From contig NZ_JAKJHW010000007.1 of the NCBI RefSeq assembly GCF_021646685.1, positions 124,001 to 188,000 of the forward strand: 64,000 nt of DNA. Direction: 5' to 3'. Under the pieces are notes generated by a model. That model was not told where the DNA came from and made no database searches. It worked only from the letters and a program-made list of their open reading frames with translations. This DNA comes from Pseudalkalibacillus salsuginis (GTDB lineage: Bacteria; Bacillota; Bacilli; Bacillales; Fictibacillaceae). This document shows positions 7,652 through 16,988 of the stretch, in pieces (position 1 is the stretch's first letter; every line of letters begins with the position of its first letter). The position numbers and the translations under genes are program-made.

Positions 7652-9016
7652 TCACCAATAGAACAGGAGGGAGGTTATGATGACGATCAACCATATGAGC
7701 GCTGCGGGGATCCCAACTTTAAGCAGGTCTGTTTCAGAAAAATAACCGTAAGAATGACTGATAAGATGGACTGGTGATTGGGTGATAAGCAAGAATCCAG
7801 GAACCCCTGTCAGGAATACGGCCATGGCAACTACTAATGGTGAAAAATCGGGGATGTCCTGGCCAATCGTAATCGCCAAAGGAATCATGATACTCAAAAA
7901 CCCGAGTATATTGACAAAAATGATCCTTAACAAGGCAGTACAGATGAGCAACACAAACACGATAAACAGTGGCGATTGGCCGGATAACGTATCCAGAAGC
8001 TGGCCTGAAATCCATTTGATCGCCCCTGTCTTGATCAACATTCCAGATACCATCAGGGTGCTGGCGAAGAACAGCATCATGTCCCAATCGATCGACTTCT
8101 TCGCCGTTTCCCAGTTCCAAACTCCGACAACCGGCAGAACCGTCAGCGCAGCACTTAACAAACCGATCAGAGAAATGGAAAAGCCGTGCCAGCTATGGGT
8201 CGTCCACAACAGGATCGTCATCGCCATGATCCCCATCACTTTTTTCTCTGGCAAAGAGATTCTCCCGAGCTCTATTATTTTTTCATCCAACAAACGCATC
8301 AAATGTTTCCGATCGATATTTTCCGGCGGGAACAGATATAATAACAACAACCACAAAAGCCCAACAAACAAGAATATCGGTGGCACGAAATAATACAGCC
8401 ATTTTACATAATTGAGATCAGGAGAAACCTCCGAAAAGAGCCCGAACGTATAAATCGTCGAGCTGGCACCGGTCGCTACCACAGCCCCAGAAATGGCAAC
8501 CAAATACGCAATCCCGATGAATAGTGATTTTGCGAGTTTCTCAGTCTGCCGGATCTTATCTAAACTTTTCACCAGCCGATCAAGAACCGAGGATACGAGG
8601 CTTCCTTTCCCTACATTCGAAGGGATCAGCATCGACAAAACGAACATCAGAATAAAAGAAAACAAGATCAATAGCCTGCCGGACCCACCGGACAATTTAA
8701 GCATTTTAAGAGAAACGCGGCTTGCCAGGCCTGTACTTATGAACGCCTTTGAAATGATGAATGTAGAAAATAGCAGCCAGACGATATCCGTACTGAAATA
8801 AGCCAACGTCTCTTCATAACTGAAAAAATGAAAAGAGAGAATCAAAATTAATAGGATCGAACTGAACGCGAGCGGGAATACCCTGCCGATCCATAACATC
8901 TGGATGATGACTAAAGTGATCGCAGCCTGCACTTTGATATCCCAATGAAAAAAAGGCAGGAAAAACACCAAGTATAAAATCAATGCCAGTGTACCTACGA
9001 GAACCTTCTTATCCAT
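7652..9016 (-). CDS. SLC13/DASS-family anion permease
   Basis: A 454-residue polytopic membrane protein with about eleven to twelve hydrophobic segments. SLC13-type features are the re-entrant-loop regions LSMLIPSNVGKGSLV (about residues 130-144) and, in the second half, VNILGFLSIMIPLAI followed by GVPGFLLITQSPVH. Members carry di- and tricarboxylates or sulfate with sodium. It is encoded just after the tcuA-like gene (58 bp gap containing a terminator), so it probably moves a tricarboxylate or its product. ATG follows AAGGGG. The substrate is inferred from context only. Confidence 0.85.
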   Translation of the reverse strand: MDKKVLVGTLALILYLVFFLPFFHWDIKVQAAITLVIIQMLWIGRVFPLAFSSILLILILSFHFFSYEETLAYFSTDIVWLLFSTFIISKAFISTGLASRVSLKMLKLSGGSGRLLILFSFILMFVLSMLIPSNVGKGSLVSSVLDRLVKSLDKIRQTEKLAKSLFIGIAYLVAISGAVVATGASSTIYTFGLFSEVSPDLNYVKWLYYFVPPIFLFVGLLWLLLLYLFPPENIDRKHLMRLLDEKIIELGRISLPEKKVMGIMAMTILLWTTHSWHGFSISLIGLLSAALTVLPVVGVWNWETAKKSIDWDMMLFFASTLMVSGMLIKTGAIKWISGQLLDTLSGQSPLFIVFVLLICTALLRIIFVNILGFLSIMIPLAITIGQDIPDFSPLVVAMAVFLTGVPGFLLITQSPVHLISHSYGYFSETDLLKVGIPAALIWLIVIITSLLFYW

Positions 9017-9035
9017 GCTAAGACCCCTTGAAGTA

Positions 9036-9061
9036 GAAAAGCCACCAGAGCGAGGTGGCTT
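9036..9061 (-). terminator. Terminator after the tcuA-like gene
   Basis: AAGCCACC (9039-9046) pairs perfectly with GGTGGCTT (9054-9061); TTTTCT follows on the minus strand. It sits between tcuA and the SLC13 gene, so the latter needs read-through or its own promoter. Confidence 0.85.
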
Positions 9062-9073
9062 CCCATCATATTG

Positions 9074-10582
9074 TTATTTTTGAATAAGACGACTATATTT
9101 TGCGGCAGATTCTCCTGCTAATTTTCCGAACACAGCACCGGACATCAATCCTGAGCCGCCAGGATAGTTTTCATAAAAGATGCCTCCAACCATTTCGCCT
9201 GCAGCGAACAACCCCTCTAAAGGTCCGCCGTCCTTACGTATTACTTCTCCCTCGGAGCCTACACGCAATCCACCGAATGAAAATGTAATGCCGCATGTAA
9301 CCGGGAATGCAAAAAACGGCCCTTCCTTGATTGGCAAAGCCCAATTCGTTTTCGGAGGATTAATGCCTTCCGTTCCTTTTCCATCTTTTACGGTTGGATT
9401 ATAGTTCCCGGACTGGACCGCTTCATTATATTCTTCAATCGTTTTTAAAAATTCCACCTTATCGACAGGAAGCTGGTCGACAAGATCCTCGAGACAGTCC
9501 GCTTGAAAAAAGGTTGCTTCTTCAAGGTCATATTCCTTCCGGAGCATCGGACGCACCTGCGAATCATAAATTTGATAGGCGACATGGTCAGGCTGCTTCA
9601 GAATTTCCCTTCCATATTTCGCATACGTATAATTCCGGAAATCCGCTCCCTCGTCGACGAAACGTTTTCCCTCTTTATTCAGCATGATACTGAGCGGATA
9701 CGAATGCTTTTTATAAATATCACCAGGCTTTGTAAAATCTCCGACCTTCGGGGCGTTCGCGTCAGTACCGATCGAATGACACCCGGCCCAATTGCCGAAC
9801 TTCTCGGCCCCTGCGTCTAATGCCATGGAAAGACCGTCACCCGTGTTGAATTCGGTCCCGCGGACGATCGCTGCTTCCCATTCATCACCGATCTGTTCAG
9901 AGCGCATCTGCTTGTCAGCTTCAAAACTCCCGCAGGCTAGGACGACACTCGATGCGTAGATCTCAAGGGACTGACCCTCCTTCTCTACGACAACCCCGGT
10001 TACACGATCTCCTGCTTTCATAAGCTGTTTTGCAGCTGAGTTGTACCAAATTTCAATGCCAAGTTCTTCAATGCGCTTAAAAAGGCTCGTCATCAAACCG
10101 ATCCCTTTGTTCTCGGTCTTGACCGGCAGGCCGCCCCAAAAATGGAACTTACCCTCCTTTTCAAAGGACTGGTTATCATAATTCAGTTCGAATTTGACGC
10201 CATGTCCCTTCATCCACTTGATCGTCTCATATGAACGGTTGACTAACTGTTCGGACAGATCCGGATCGCTTTTACCGCTGTTGACGCGCATCAGATCTTC
10301 ATAGTAGGCTGATGGCGAATATTCAGGCATGACGATCTTCTCGGCTTCTTCGTCTGTTACATCGGGCATCAGTTTTAATATATCCTGGAAATCATTGTAT
10401 GCGAAACGAATCGCCCCATCCGTGAAGTAAGAATTACCTCCCCGCTTATGTTCAGGTGCTTTTTCCAGCACCAATACGCCAGCACCCTCTTCTCGAGCAG
10501 AGATAGCCGCACACAATGCGGCATTCCCCGAACCTACGACCACGATATCGTAATGCTGACTATCTGTTTTTTGATCAGACAT
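9074..10582 (-). CDS. tcuA: FAD-dependent tricarballylate dehydrogenase (TcuA-like)
   Basis: A 502-residue flavoprotein of the FAD_binding_2 (fumarate reductase/succinate dehydrogenase) family. The dinucleotide fold is YDIVVVGSGNAALCAAI (about residues 11-27) with VLVLEKAP; the FAD site continues with RGGNSYFTDGAIRF, VVLACGSFEAD and the C-terminal GLFAAGEMVGGIF and YPGGSGLMSGAVFG. TcuA oxidises tricarballylate to cis-aconitate. The adjacent TctABC transporter supports a tricarboxylate substrate. ATG follows GGGAGG. It is separated from tctA by 239 bp holding short hairpins (CTTATC/GATAAG, GCAAG/CTTGC) but no gene. Related enzymes act on other 2-ene acids, so the exact substrate is open. Confidence 0.82.
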   Translation of the reverse strand: MSDQKTDSQHYDIVVVGSGNAALCAAISAREEGAGVLVLEKAPEHKRGGNSYFTDGAIRFAYNDFQDILKLMPDVTDEEAEKIVMPEYSPSAYYEDLMRVNSGKSDPDLSEQLVNRSYETIKWMKGHGVKFELNYDNQSFEKEGKFHFWGGLPVKTENKGIGLMTSLFKRIEELGIEIWYNSAAKQLMKAGDRVTGVVVEKEGQSLEIYASSVVLACGSFEADKQMRSEQIGDEWEAAIVRGTEFNTGDGLSMALDAGAEKFGNWAGCHSIGTDANAPKVGDFTKPGDIYKKHSYPLSIMLNKEGKRFVDEGADFRNYTYAKYGREILKQPDHVAYQIYDSQVRPMLRKEYDLEEATFFQADCLEDLVDQLPVDKVEFLKTIEEYNEAVQSGNYNPTVKDGKGTEGINPPKTNWALPIKEGPFFAFPVTCGITFSFGGLRVGSEGEVIRKDGGPLEGLFAAGEMVGGIFYENYPGGSGLMSGAVFGKLAGESAAKYSRLIQK

Positions 10583-10821
10583 TCGGTTTCCTCCCTTATC
10601 ATAAAGACGCTGTTAAACTATGATGTGACTTGCTCAGCCTTCGCTATGGCTTGACAATGCCCGTGCTATCTTATCGGAAAGTTTGATAAGTGAAATTCAC
10701 GTGCAGGGAAAATCAAGGGATACCCCGCAGCGAGGACGAGCAAGCAGCTTGCAAATCTTCCGTGAAAAAAGAGTGAACTCAGCACCCAAGAATAACTGAG
10801 CTATTTGTATAAGGGACTACT

Positions 10822-12333
10822 TTATGACGTACTGGATTGATCCAGGTTATTCGATTTCTTCTTTTTGAACGCTTTGATGACAAGCGGGTAAAAAAGAGAG
10901 ATCAACGTTAGAATAACTAAGCCGATACTGACTGGTGTCGAAACAAAAATATCAAGACTTCCATTCGAAGACAGAAGCGCTTTCCGGAAGTTCTGTTCCA
11001 TATCAGCCCCAACGATCAATGCTAGGACAAGCGGTGCGATAGGAAAATCGAACACCTTCATGAAAAGACCGAAAACACCGAATATCAGCAATAAGAAAAA
11101 GTCGATTACATTGTAACTGAGCGTATAAGTACCGATAAAAGCCAGAAGGACAATGATCGGGTACAAAACTTTTGCCGGTGTGTCGAGGATCTTGATCAAT
11201 AATCCAACCAACAGGATGTTGACGATGACGAGTGCTATATTCCCAAGGAACATACTGTTGATCAAAGTCCAGGCGATTTCTGGCTGGTTTTCAAACAACA
11301 GCGGTCCAGGTCTCAGACCAAGCATAATAAGAGCACCAAGCATGACAGCTGTCGTCCCTGAACCAGGAATCCCCATCGTAAGCAATGGAATCATCGCGCC
11401 GACCGAGGCCGCATTGTTCGCAGACTCCGGTGCGGCTAACCCTTCCACTGCTCCCTCTCCAAACTCTTCCGGTTTTTTAGATATTTGCTTTTCCGTCGAA
11501 TAACTGATCATCGATGCGATCGAGCCGCCTGCACCTGGAAGCACCCCAATGATGAATCCGAGCGGCCCACTGCGTAGGATTGGCCATTTTGATCTTTTCC
11601 ATTGTTCCTTCGTGAACCAGATCTTCCCGACTTCTTTCTTTTCTTTTTTCTCATGATCAATCGTAAGAAAGTTATAGAGCACCTCACCGATTGCATACAC
11701 GCCAATGATGACGATCAGGAAATCGATTCCGTCACTTAAATGAGGCACACCCATCGTAAAACGGTAGACCCCGGTTTGTGTATCGATACCGACTGTGCTG
11801 AGCAGGAGCCCAAGCAGCATTGCGATGAATCCTTTTACCATGCGCCCGAGCGAAAGCGAAACGATGGCAGATAGTGTAAGGAGCATCAATAGAAAGTACT
11901 CTGCCGGACCGAACTTCAAGGCAAAATCAGCGAGCGGCATCGCAAGGAAAATGAACCCGATGACCGCCATGATTCCGCCAATAAAGGAGGCAACAGCTGA
12001 GATCGCCAGGGCTTGCCCGGCCTGTCCCTTCTTCGCCATCGGATAACCGTCGAAAGTAGCAGCGATCGCGGATCCGTCTCCTGGTGTATTTAAGAGAATC
12101 GAACTACGGGAGCCCCCATACATCGCTCCGTAATAAATCGCTGCCATCAGGATGATTGCGCTGACCGGTTCCATCCCGAAAGTGACAGGGATCAGTACGG
12201 CCACCGCAGTAGCCGGTCCCAACCCGGGAAGCATGCCTACGATCGTACCTAATATACCGCCGATAATCACCCACATGATGTTGATCGGTTCCAAGGATGT
12301 CATTAAACCGTTGATGAAGCTGTTTATATCCAT
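10822..12333 (-). CDS. tctA: Tripartite tricarboxylate transporter large permease TctA
   Basis: A 503-residue, roughly twelve-helix membrane subunit of a TTT-family transporter. The diagnostic TctA sequences are present: GTIVGMLPGLGPATAVAVLI near the N-terminus, YGAMYGGSRSSILLNTPGDG and the internal repeat GVLPGAGGSIASMISY, then MGIPGSGTTAVMLGALIMLG. It transports citrate or a related tricarboxylate with the help of TctB and the substrate-binding lipoprotein TctC. The start has a perfect GGAGGTGATC site 3 bases before ATG. It lies 12 bp after tctB in one operon. Confidence 0.95.
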   Translation of the reverse strand: MDINSFINGLMTSLEPINIMWVIIGGILGTIVGMLPGLGPATAVAVLIPVTFGMEPVSAIILMAAIYYGAMYGGSRSSILLNTPGDGSAIAATFDGYPMAKKGQAGQALAISAVASFIGGIMAVIGFIFLAMPLADFALKFGPAEYFLLMLLTLSAIVSLSLGRMVKGFIAMLLGLLLSTVGIDTQTGVYRFTMGVPHLSDGIDFLIVIIGVYAIGEVLYNFLTIDHEKKEKKEVGKIWFTKEQWKRSKWPILRSGPLGFIIGVLPGAGGSIASMISYSTEKQISKKPEEFGEGAVEGLAAPESANNAASVGAMIPLLTMGIPGSGTTAVMLGALIMLGLRPGPLLFENQPEIAWTLINSMFLGNIALVIVNILLVGLLIKILDTPAKVLYPIIVLLAFIGTYTLSYNVIDFFLLLIFGVFGLFMKVFDFPIAPLVLALIVGADMEQNFRKALLSSNGSLDIFVSTPVSIGLVILTLISLFYPLVIKAFKKKKSNNLDQSSTS

Positions 12334-12345
12334 ACGATCACCTCC

Positions 12346-12795
12346 CTAAGGTAAACTCACTCCGAGTAATTGACTGAATGCATACCAAGTAATAAAGGAA
12401 AAGCAGAGGGAAACGATGATGTTCGCCTTCCACTTTTTCACACCATTAATGAAAAATAATAACGCTCCTAAAAACAGGATTGTCGCTATAAGAAAGCCTG
12501 TCTGTTCAAAAATGAACGCATACCCGATTCCGAGCAGGACTGTCACAAGGATTAGCTTTGGCGTCCTCCCAGCAATCAAAAGCCTGATGTAATCGTCTTC
12601 TTTTTGGAGGTTCTTCAACTCCTGAAAGAAGTATCCAATACAGAAAATCAGCATCAAAGCACTGAGTCCGATCGGAAAATAAAGTGGTCCATTCGGATTG
12701 CCCAGATTCGCTTTCGGCACATTGAACGACGCGATCAAGAAAATGCCGCTTATTATGAGTAAAACGATTGGAAAAGCTAGTTTGATAGCCTTCAT
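12346..12795 (-). CDS. tctB: Tripartite tricarboxylate transporter small permease TctB
   Basis: A 149-residue protein with four membrane helices, typical in length and layout for TctB: helix 1 near residues 5-25, helix 2 at LSALMLIFCIGYFF, a short charged loop, then LILVTVLLGIGYAFIFEQTGF and the last helix. It pairs with TctA. The ATG follows AAAGGAGC. It lies between tctC (185 bp upstream) and tctA. The 185-bp gap contains an inverted TCA-GTGTTGACTC type element near 12825-12856 but no recognised regulator site. Confidence 0.9.
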   Translation of the reverse strand: MKAIKLAFPIVLLIISGIFLIASFNVPKANLGNPNGPLYFPIGLSALMLIFCIGYFFQELKNLQKEDDYIRLLIAGRTPKLILVTVLLGIGYAFIFEQTGFLIATILFLGALLFFINGVKKWKANIIVSLCFSFITWYAFSQLLGVSLP

Positions 12796-12980
12796 GGTAA
12801 TCGCTCCTTTCCTTAAAAATCAGGTGCTGACCCTTATCTGAGCTTAGAGTCAACACCTTTTATTGTTTGGGTATTGTCGAACCGACGAATTTTGATAATC
12901 GCCAATATAATTGTTGAATTGACGATATATTTTAAAAATCGATGCTATAACTCAATAATCGCCGATATCCAAAATTCTTC

Positions 12981-13955
12981 TTACTTCACGAGGCCTGAAT
13001 CGTTGACCAGTTTTTCATACAACTCGTGCTGTTCTTTCATGAATTTCTTCGATTCTTCACTGTCTTTATAGAAATCTTCCCAGTTGTTGTTTTTCAAGAG
13101 TTTCTGCCAATCTTCGGTCTTGACCATCTCTTTGATTTTTTTATCCCAATATGCGACCTCTTCCTCGGTCATATCTGGAGGTCCCATTACACCGCGCCAG
13201 TGAGGGAATACCATGTCCACGCCTTCCTCTTTCCAGGTTGGTACATCATCAAGGTCCTCAAGTCTTTTATCTGAGGAAACAGCAAGGATTTTCAGTTTTC
13301 CAGCAAGGTGTTGATCTTTCACTTCAGAAAGTGAAGTTGTAACCGCATCCACATGTCCGCCTAATAAAGCCGTTACGACATCTCCTCCACCTTCATAGAC
13401 AAGGAAATTAAGCTGTGCCGGGTCTACTCCATACTCACCAGCTGCTTGTACAATGGATAGATGGTCATCATTTCCAAGTCCTGGTCCTACTCCGATCTTG
13501 ACTGACTTAGGATCGGATTCTAACTGTTCCATCAATTCAGTAGCAGATTCATACTCAGAATCAACGGGTACTGCTAGTGCCTGCCACTCTGTAGCCAGTG
13601 TTGCGATTGGTGTGAAGTCCTTATAGCTCAAGTCACTTTGTCCAAGCAATTCATTGGTTAAAACCAAACTTGAATTGATCGCCAAATGGTGAGAATCTTT
13701 GGACTTCAGATACTTCCATCCTGTTTCTCCCCCACCGCCAGGTTTATTGATGACATTGATGTTTTTATCGACTAGATCATTATCCCGCATTGCTTTTTGC
13801 ATGGAACGAGCTGTCAAATCCCATCCACCACCTGGTGAAGCTGGCGCGATCAGCTCAAGATTTTTTGTCGGAAATTCTTTATTCGCCCCTGAATTACCTC
13901 CCGAACAAGCAGATAATAGCAATACGACGAGTAATAATACCGATAGCTTTTTCAT
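12981..13955 (-). CDS. tctC: TctC tricarboxylate-binding lipoprotein
   Basis: A 324-residue secreted solute-binding protein. The start at 13955 gives MKKLSVLLLVVLLLSACSGG, a textbook lipoprotein signal with Cys17 as the lipid anchor; longer in-frame extensions contain no SD and would bury this signal. The mature part has TctC/Bug family features: LELIAPASPGGGWDLTARSM (ligand-binding loop), INKPGGGGETGWKYL and VGVGPGLGNDDHLS. It captures a tricarboxylate and delivers it to TctA/TctB. It is the first gene of the operon, directly behind a promoter that overlaps a perfect cre box. Confidence 0.93.
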   Translation of the reverse strand: MKKLSVLLLVVLLLSACSGGNSGANKEFPTKNLELIAPASPGGGWDLTARSMQKAMRDNDLVDKNINVINKPGGGGETGWKYLKSKDSHHLAINSSLVLTNELLGQSDLSYKDFTPIATLATEWQALAVPVDSEYESATELMEQLESDPKSVKIGVGPGLGNDDHLSIVQAAGEYGVDPAQLNFLVYEGGGDVVTALLGGHVDAVTTSLSEVKDQHLAGKLKILAVSSDKRLEDLDDVPTWKEEGVDMVFPHWRGVMGPPDMTEEEVAYWDKKIKEMVKTEDWQKLLKNNNWEDFYKDSEESKKFMKEQHELYEKLVNDSGLVK

Positions 13956-13992
13956 ACGTAATACACCCCTAATAAAAAGATTTATTAAAAAC

Positions 13993-14029
13993 ATCCTACC
14001 TTTAGAAACTTTCAATGTAAACGTTTTCA
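13993..14029 (-). promoter_or_regulatory. tctC promoter with overlapping CcpA cre box
   Basis: On the plus strand TGTAAACGTTTTCA (14016-14029) matches the cre consensus TGNAANCGNTNNCA at every position. On the minus strand it contains a minus-35 TTTACA, followed 17 bp later by TAGGAT (13993-13998) as minus-10. A CcpA molecule bound here would block RNA polymerase, so the transporter operon is expected to be shut off by preferred sugars. Confidence 0.8.
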
Positions 14030-14312
14030 AAATATTGTTTTTTAAAAATTTAAATAACTTTTTGTTCATTTTGTTCACAGGATTCCTAATTATTCGACAA
14101 TTATAGGGTTTTACCCACAAAAATCCCGCCAAATTGATCTTCCATCCAAATAAATTTCGACAGTCTGTTCAAGTGTTCCCTTTGATTTCATTTCCATAAT
14201 TTTCATGATAATCCTGAAAACGTAAAAATGCCATTACGCAGTTCTTTCCATACTAAAATTAGAAAACTTTTAAAAGTGAAATATGGATACCGGTTTTAAA
14301 AAAGTAAAGAGG

Positions 14313-14337
14313 AGAGCTTTTCTTGCAGCTCTTTTTT
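14313..14337 (+). terminator. Terminator-like hairpin in the bceR leader
   Basis: AGAGCT (14313-14318) pairs with AGCTCT (14327-14332), followed by TTTTT. No plus-strand gene precedes it, so it may attenuate a short leader about 95 bases before bceR. The rest of 13956-14432 holds the tctC promoter and AT-rich DNA without a gene. Confidence 0.45.
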
Positions 14338-14432
14338 ATGCCAATAATAACATTTAGCCCCAAAAACCATATAGCACACTTCCTGGTTTTGATTTACACT
14401 TTAAACTGAAGACAAATAATGTGGTGATGCCG

Positions 14433-15128
14433 TTGTTTAAACTTTTATTGATTGAAGATGATGTAACGTTATACGAGGAGATAAAGGATCGGTTGGCTCA
14501 ATGGTCCTATAATGTATATGGAGTAACGGATTTCAATGATGTGCTGCATGAATTCACGAAGATAAAACCTCATTTAGTGATCATTGATATCCAATTGCCA
14601 AAATTCGATGGCTTTCATTGGTGCCGTTTGATCCGGTCCCATTCAAATGTACCGATCATATTCCTGTCATCACGCGATCATCCTACTGATATGGTCATGT
14701 CGATGCAGCTAGGTGCTGATGACTTCATCCAGAAACCTTTTCATTTTGACGTACTTATTGCAAAAATACAAGCGATTTTACGTCGTGTATACAACTATAA
14801 TTCGGAACAAATCACCCTTAAAACGTGGTGCGGCGCAACAGTAGACTATGAAAAGAATACCGTAAACAATGAGGCAGGAACGATTGAGTTGACAAAAAAT
14901 GAGATGTTTATTTTAAAGCTGCTGATCGAACAAAAAAATAAGGTTGTAAGCCGGGAAACATTGATCAATCGTTTATGGGATGATAAGCGTTATATCAGCG
15001 ATAATACCTTGACAGTCAATGTAAACCGTTTGCGGAGACGCCTCGATGAGATCGGACTGGGCCATTTCATCGGAACGAAAGTTGGACAGGGGTATATTGC
15101 AACTGAGGGGGAAAACCCACATGCTTAA
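14433..15128 (+). CDS. bceR: BceR-type response regulator
   Basis: A 231-residue OmpR/PhoB-family regulator. The receiver domain (FKLLLIEDD, phospho-acceptor Asp in LVIIDIQLP, FLSSRD, Lys in DFIQKPF) is followed by a winged-helix domain (LTKNEMFILKLLIEQ, VSRETLINRLWDD, VNVNRLRRRLDEIG, GQGYI). I prefer the TTG at 14433, because GTGGTGAT just upstream is a good SD and the product then starts MFKLLLIEDD as BceR does; GTG 14421 and ATG 14427 are alternatives. It should switch on bceAB in response to a cell-wall-active peptide. bceS overlaps its stop codon. Confidence 0.92.
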   Translation: MFKLLLIEDDVTLYEEIKDRLAQWSYNVYGVTDFNDVLHEFTKIKPHLVIIDIQLPKFDGFHWCRLIRSHSNVPIIFLSSRDHPTDMVMSMQLGADDFIQKPFHFDVLIAKIQAILRRVYNYNSEQITLKTWCGATVDYEKNTVNNEAGTIELTKNEMFILKLLIEQKNKVVSRETLINRLWDDKRYISDNTLTVNVNRLRRRLDEIGLGHFIGTKVGQGYIATEGENPHA

Positions 15129-16125
15129 GACCTATTTGGCGGAAAGGAGAAGCTGGATCCTTCTCTTTTTTTTCCTGCAGCTTCTTACCCTTTCCATCTC
15201 CTATATCGATGCGGCGATCCCAGTCGGCTCCATCCTATATATCGTGTTTTTATCGATCCTCCTGTTTTCTATTTTTCTGATTCTACGTTATAAGAAGGAG
15301 TCGATCTTTTATAAAGCTTTGGAGGAACGTGAAAACCACTTTGATACGAGCGATATCCCAACGGCCTCCACTCCTTTTGAAAGGATCGTCGAAGAAAGCA
15401 TGACAGACCAGGCAGAACTGCTAAAAAAAGCAGCTTCAGAAAATCGATTGGCGATGGAACAAGAGAAGGATGATTTATTATATTGGATCCATGAGGTCAA
15501 AACACCCTTGACAGCCATGCATTTGATGATCGAGCGCATGGAGGATGAGCCATTGAAAGCTAACTTGACTTATGAGTGGCTTCGTATTCATTTATTGCTC
15601 GATCGACAGCTTCATCAAAAACGCATCCCTTTCATGGAAAATGATTTATTCATCGAGCAGATCGAATTGGAACCGTTGATTTTTAATGAAATCAAGACGA
15701 TACAGACATGGTGTATACAAAAAGGGATCGGATTTGAGGTCGATTTGGAGGAAACAAAAGTGCTCAGCGATACAAAATGGCTGTCATTCATCCTCAGGCA
15801 ACTGTTGACGAACGCTGTCAAATATAGCGATGCGTCTGAAATACATATCAACAGCTGTCATCAGGACGGCCAAATGATCTTACAGGTGAAAGATGCCGGC
15901 CGAGGAATCGATCCAAAGGACCTCCCTCGGATATTTGAAAAGGGGTTCACTTCCACGACACATCATCATGATCGTGCATCGACAGGCATGGGATTGTACC
16001 TTGCCAAAAAAGCGGCCCAACCTTTATTGATCGATATTCAAGTCGAGTCTGAGCTTGGATCAGGATCGACTTTCACTTTGACGTTTCCAAGAAGAAATGA
16101 GTTCGTGGACATCTTAGGCGTGTGA
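15121..16125 (+). CDS. bceS: BceS-type intramembrane-sensing histidine kinase
   Basis: A 334-residue kinase with two membrane helices near the N-terminus (about residues 13-32 and 36-56) and almost no extracellular loop, as in BceS. DHp domain: LLYWIHEVKTPLTAMHLMIE, where His of the HEVKTP box is phosphorylated. ATP-binding domain: LRQLLTNAVKYS (N box), VKDAGRGID (G1), FEKGFTSTT (F box) and GMGLYLAKK (G2). BceS cannot sense the drug alone; it forms a complex with BceAB and reports transporter activity. The ATG at 15121 overlaps the bceR stop, and the gene ends inside the BceR binding site for bceA. Confidence 0.92.
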   Translation: MLKTYLAERRSWILLFFFLQLLTLSISYIDAAIPVGSILYIVFLSILLFSIFLILRYKKESIFYKALEERENHFDTSDIPTASTPFERIVEESMTDQAELLKKAASENRLAMEQEKDDLLYWIHEVKTPLTAMHLMIERMEDEPLKANLTYEWLRIHLLLDRQLHQKRIPFMENDLFIEQIELEPLIFNEIKTIQTWCIQKGIGFEVDLEETKVLSDTKWLSFILRQLLTNAVKYSDASEIHINSCHQDGQMILQVKDAGRGIDPKDLPRIFEKGFTSTTHHHDRASTGMGLYLAKKAAQPLLIDIQVESELGSGSTFTLTFPRRNEFVDILGV

Positions 16126-16138
16126 CAAAAATGTCACA
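16121..16138 (+). promoter_or_regulatory. BceR binding site upstream of bceA
   Basis: A perfect inverted repeat TGTGACA-AAAA-TGTCACA overlaps the bceS stop codon. TATAAT follows at 16190-16195 with no good minus-35, as expected for an activator-dependent promoter. The layout (7-bp arms, 4-bp spacer, upstream of the transporter operon) matches BceR-type operators. Confidence 0.8.
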
Positions 16139-16226
16139 TGCTTTTGTCATTTGTTAGGTGAATCGAAGGAAAAATCTGCTGCTCCTTTTTATAATGGGGA
16201 TTATCAAGTTAAAGGAGTTTTGAAGG

Positions 16227-16988
16227 ATGAACATTTTAGAAGCTATCAAATTGCGTAAAAGCTACGGTAATAAATTTAATCGGCAGGAAGTATTGAAAGG
16301 GGTGGACATCGGTATAAAAAAAGGGGAATTCATCAGTACTATGGGGCCATCGGGTTCGGGAAAAACAACGTTGCTCAATGTCCTCTCCTCTATCGATAAA
16401 GCCAGTGAGGGCACAATTGAAATCGAAAATAAAGAAATCACGTCGATGACGGAAAAACAATTAGCTGAATTCCGAAAGCGTCATTTAGGCTTCATCTTCC
16501 AGGAATATAATTTATTGGACACCCTGACAGTGAAAGAAAATATCCTATTACCATTATCGATCACGAAAACATCTAAAAAAGATGCTGATCAGAAATTTCA
16601 TACAATCGCTTCAGAATTGGACATCTATGAGATCAAAGATAAGTATCCAAATGAAATATCCGGCGGTCAAAAACAACGTACTTCAGCAGCCCGTGCTTTC
16701 ATCCACGACCCAAGCATCATTTTTGCGGATGAACCAACAGGTGCCCTTGATTCAAAATCCGCTTCCGATTTATTGAATAAATTGAGTGAACTGAACCGTC
16801 ATAGACATGCAACCATCATGATGGTCACCCACGATCCGATCGCAGCAAGCTATTGCACCAGGGTCATCTTCATTAAAGATGGGCAAATCTTTACCCAGTT
16901 GCATAAAGGAGACCAGGACCGACAGTCATTTTTCCAGGATATCATCAAAACCCAGGGTATATTGGGTGGGGTGCAATATGAGCATTAA
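16227..16988 (+). CDS. bceA: BceA-type ABC transporter ATPase
   Basis: A 253-residue nucleotide-binding subunit. Walker A is [12 protein letters not shown] (about residues 40-51), the Q-loop is [13 protein letters not shown], the signature is [14 protein letters not shown], Walker B is [13 protein letters not shown], and the switch His is MVTHDP. With BceB it forms a peptide-antibiotic resistance transporter that frees lipid II-cycle intermediates from drugs such as bacitracin. The start follows AAGGAG. The stop overlaps the bceB start by 11 bp (translational coupling). Confidence 0.95.
   Translation: MNILEAIKLRKSYGNKFNRQEVLKGVDIGIKKGEFISTMGPSGSGKTTLLNVLSSIDKASEGTIEIENKEITSMTEKQLAEFRKRHLGFIFQEYNLLDTLTVKENILLPLSITKTSKKDADQKFHTIASELDIYEIKDKYPNEISGGQKQRTSAARAFIHDPSIIFADEPTGALDSKSASDLLNKLSELNRHRHATIMMVTHDPIAASYCTRVIFIKDGQIFTQLHKGDQDRQSFFQDIIKTQGILGGVQYEH

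Noticed and set aside
10583-10821. Riboswitch or small RNA between tctA and tcuA
   Set aside because: Several short stems exist but no known class, no T-run and no convincing overall fold.
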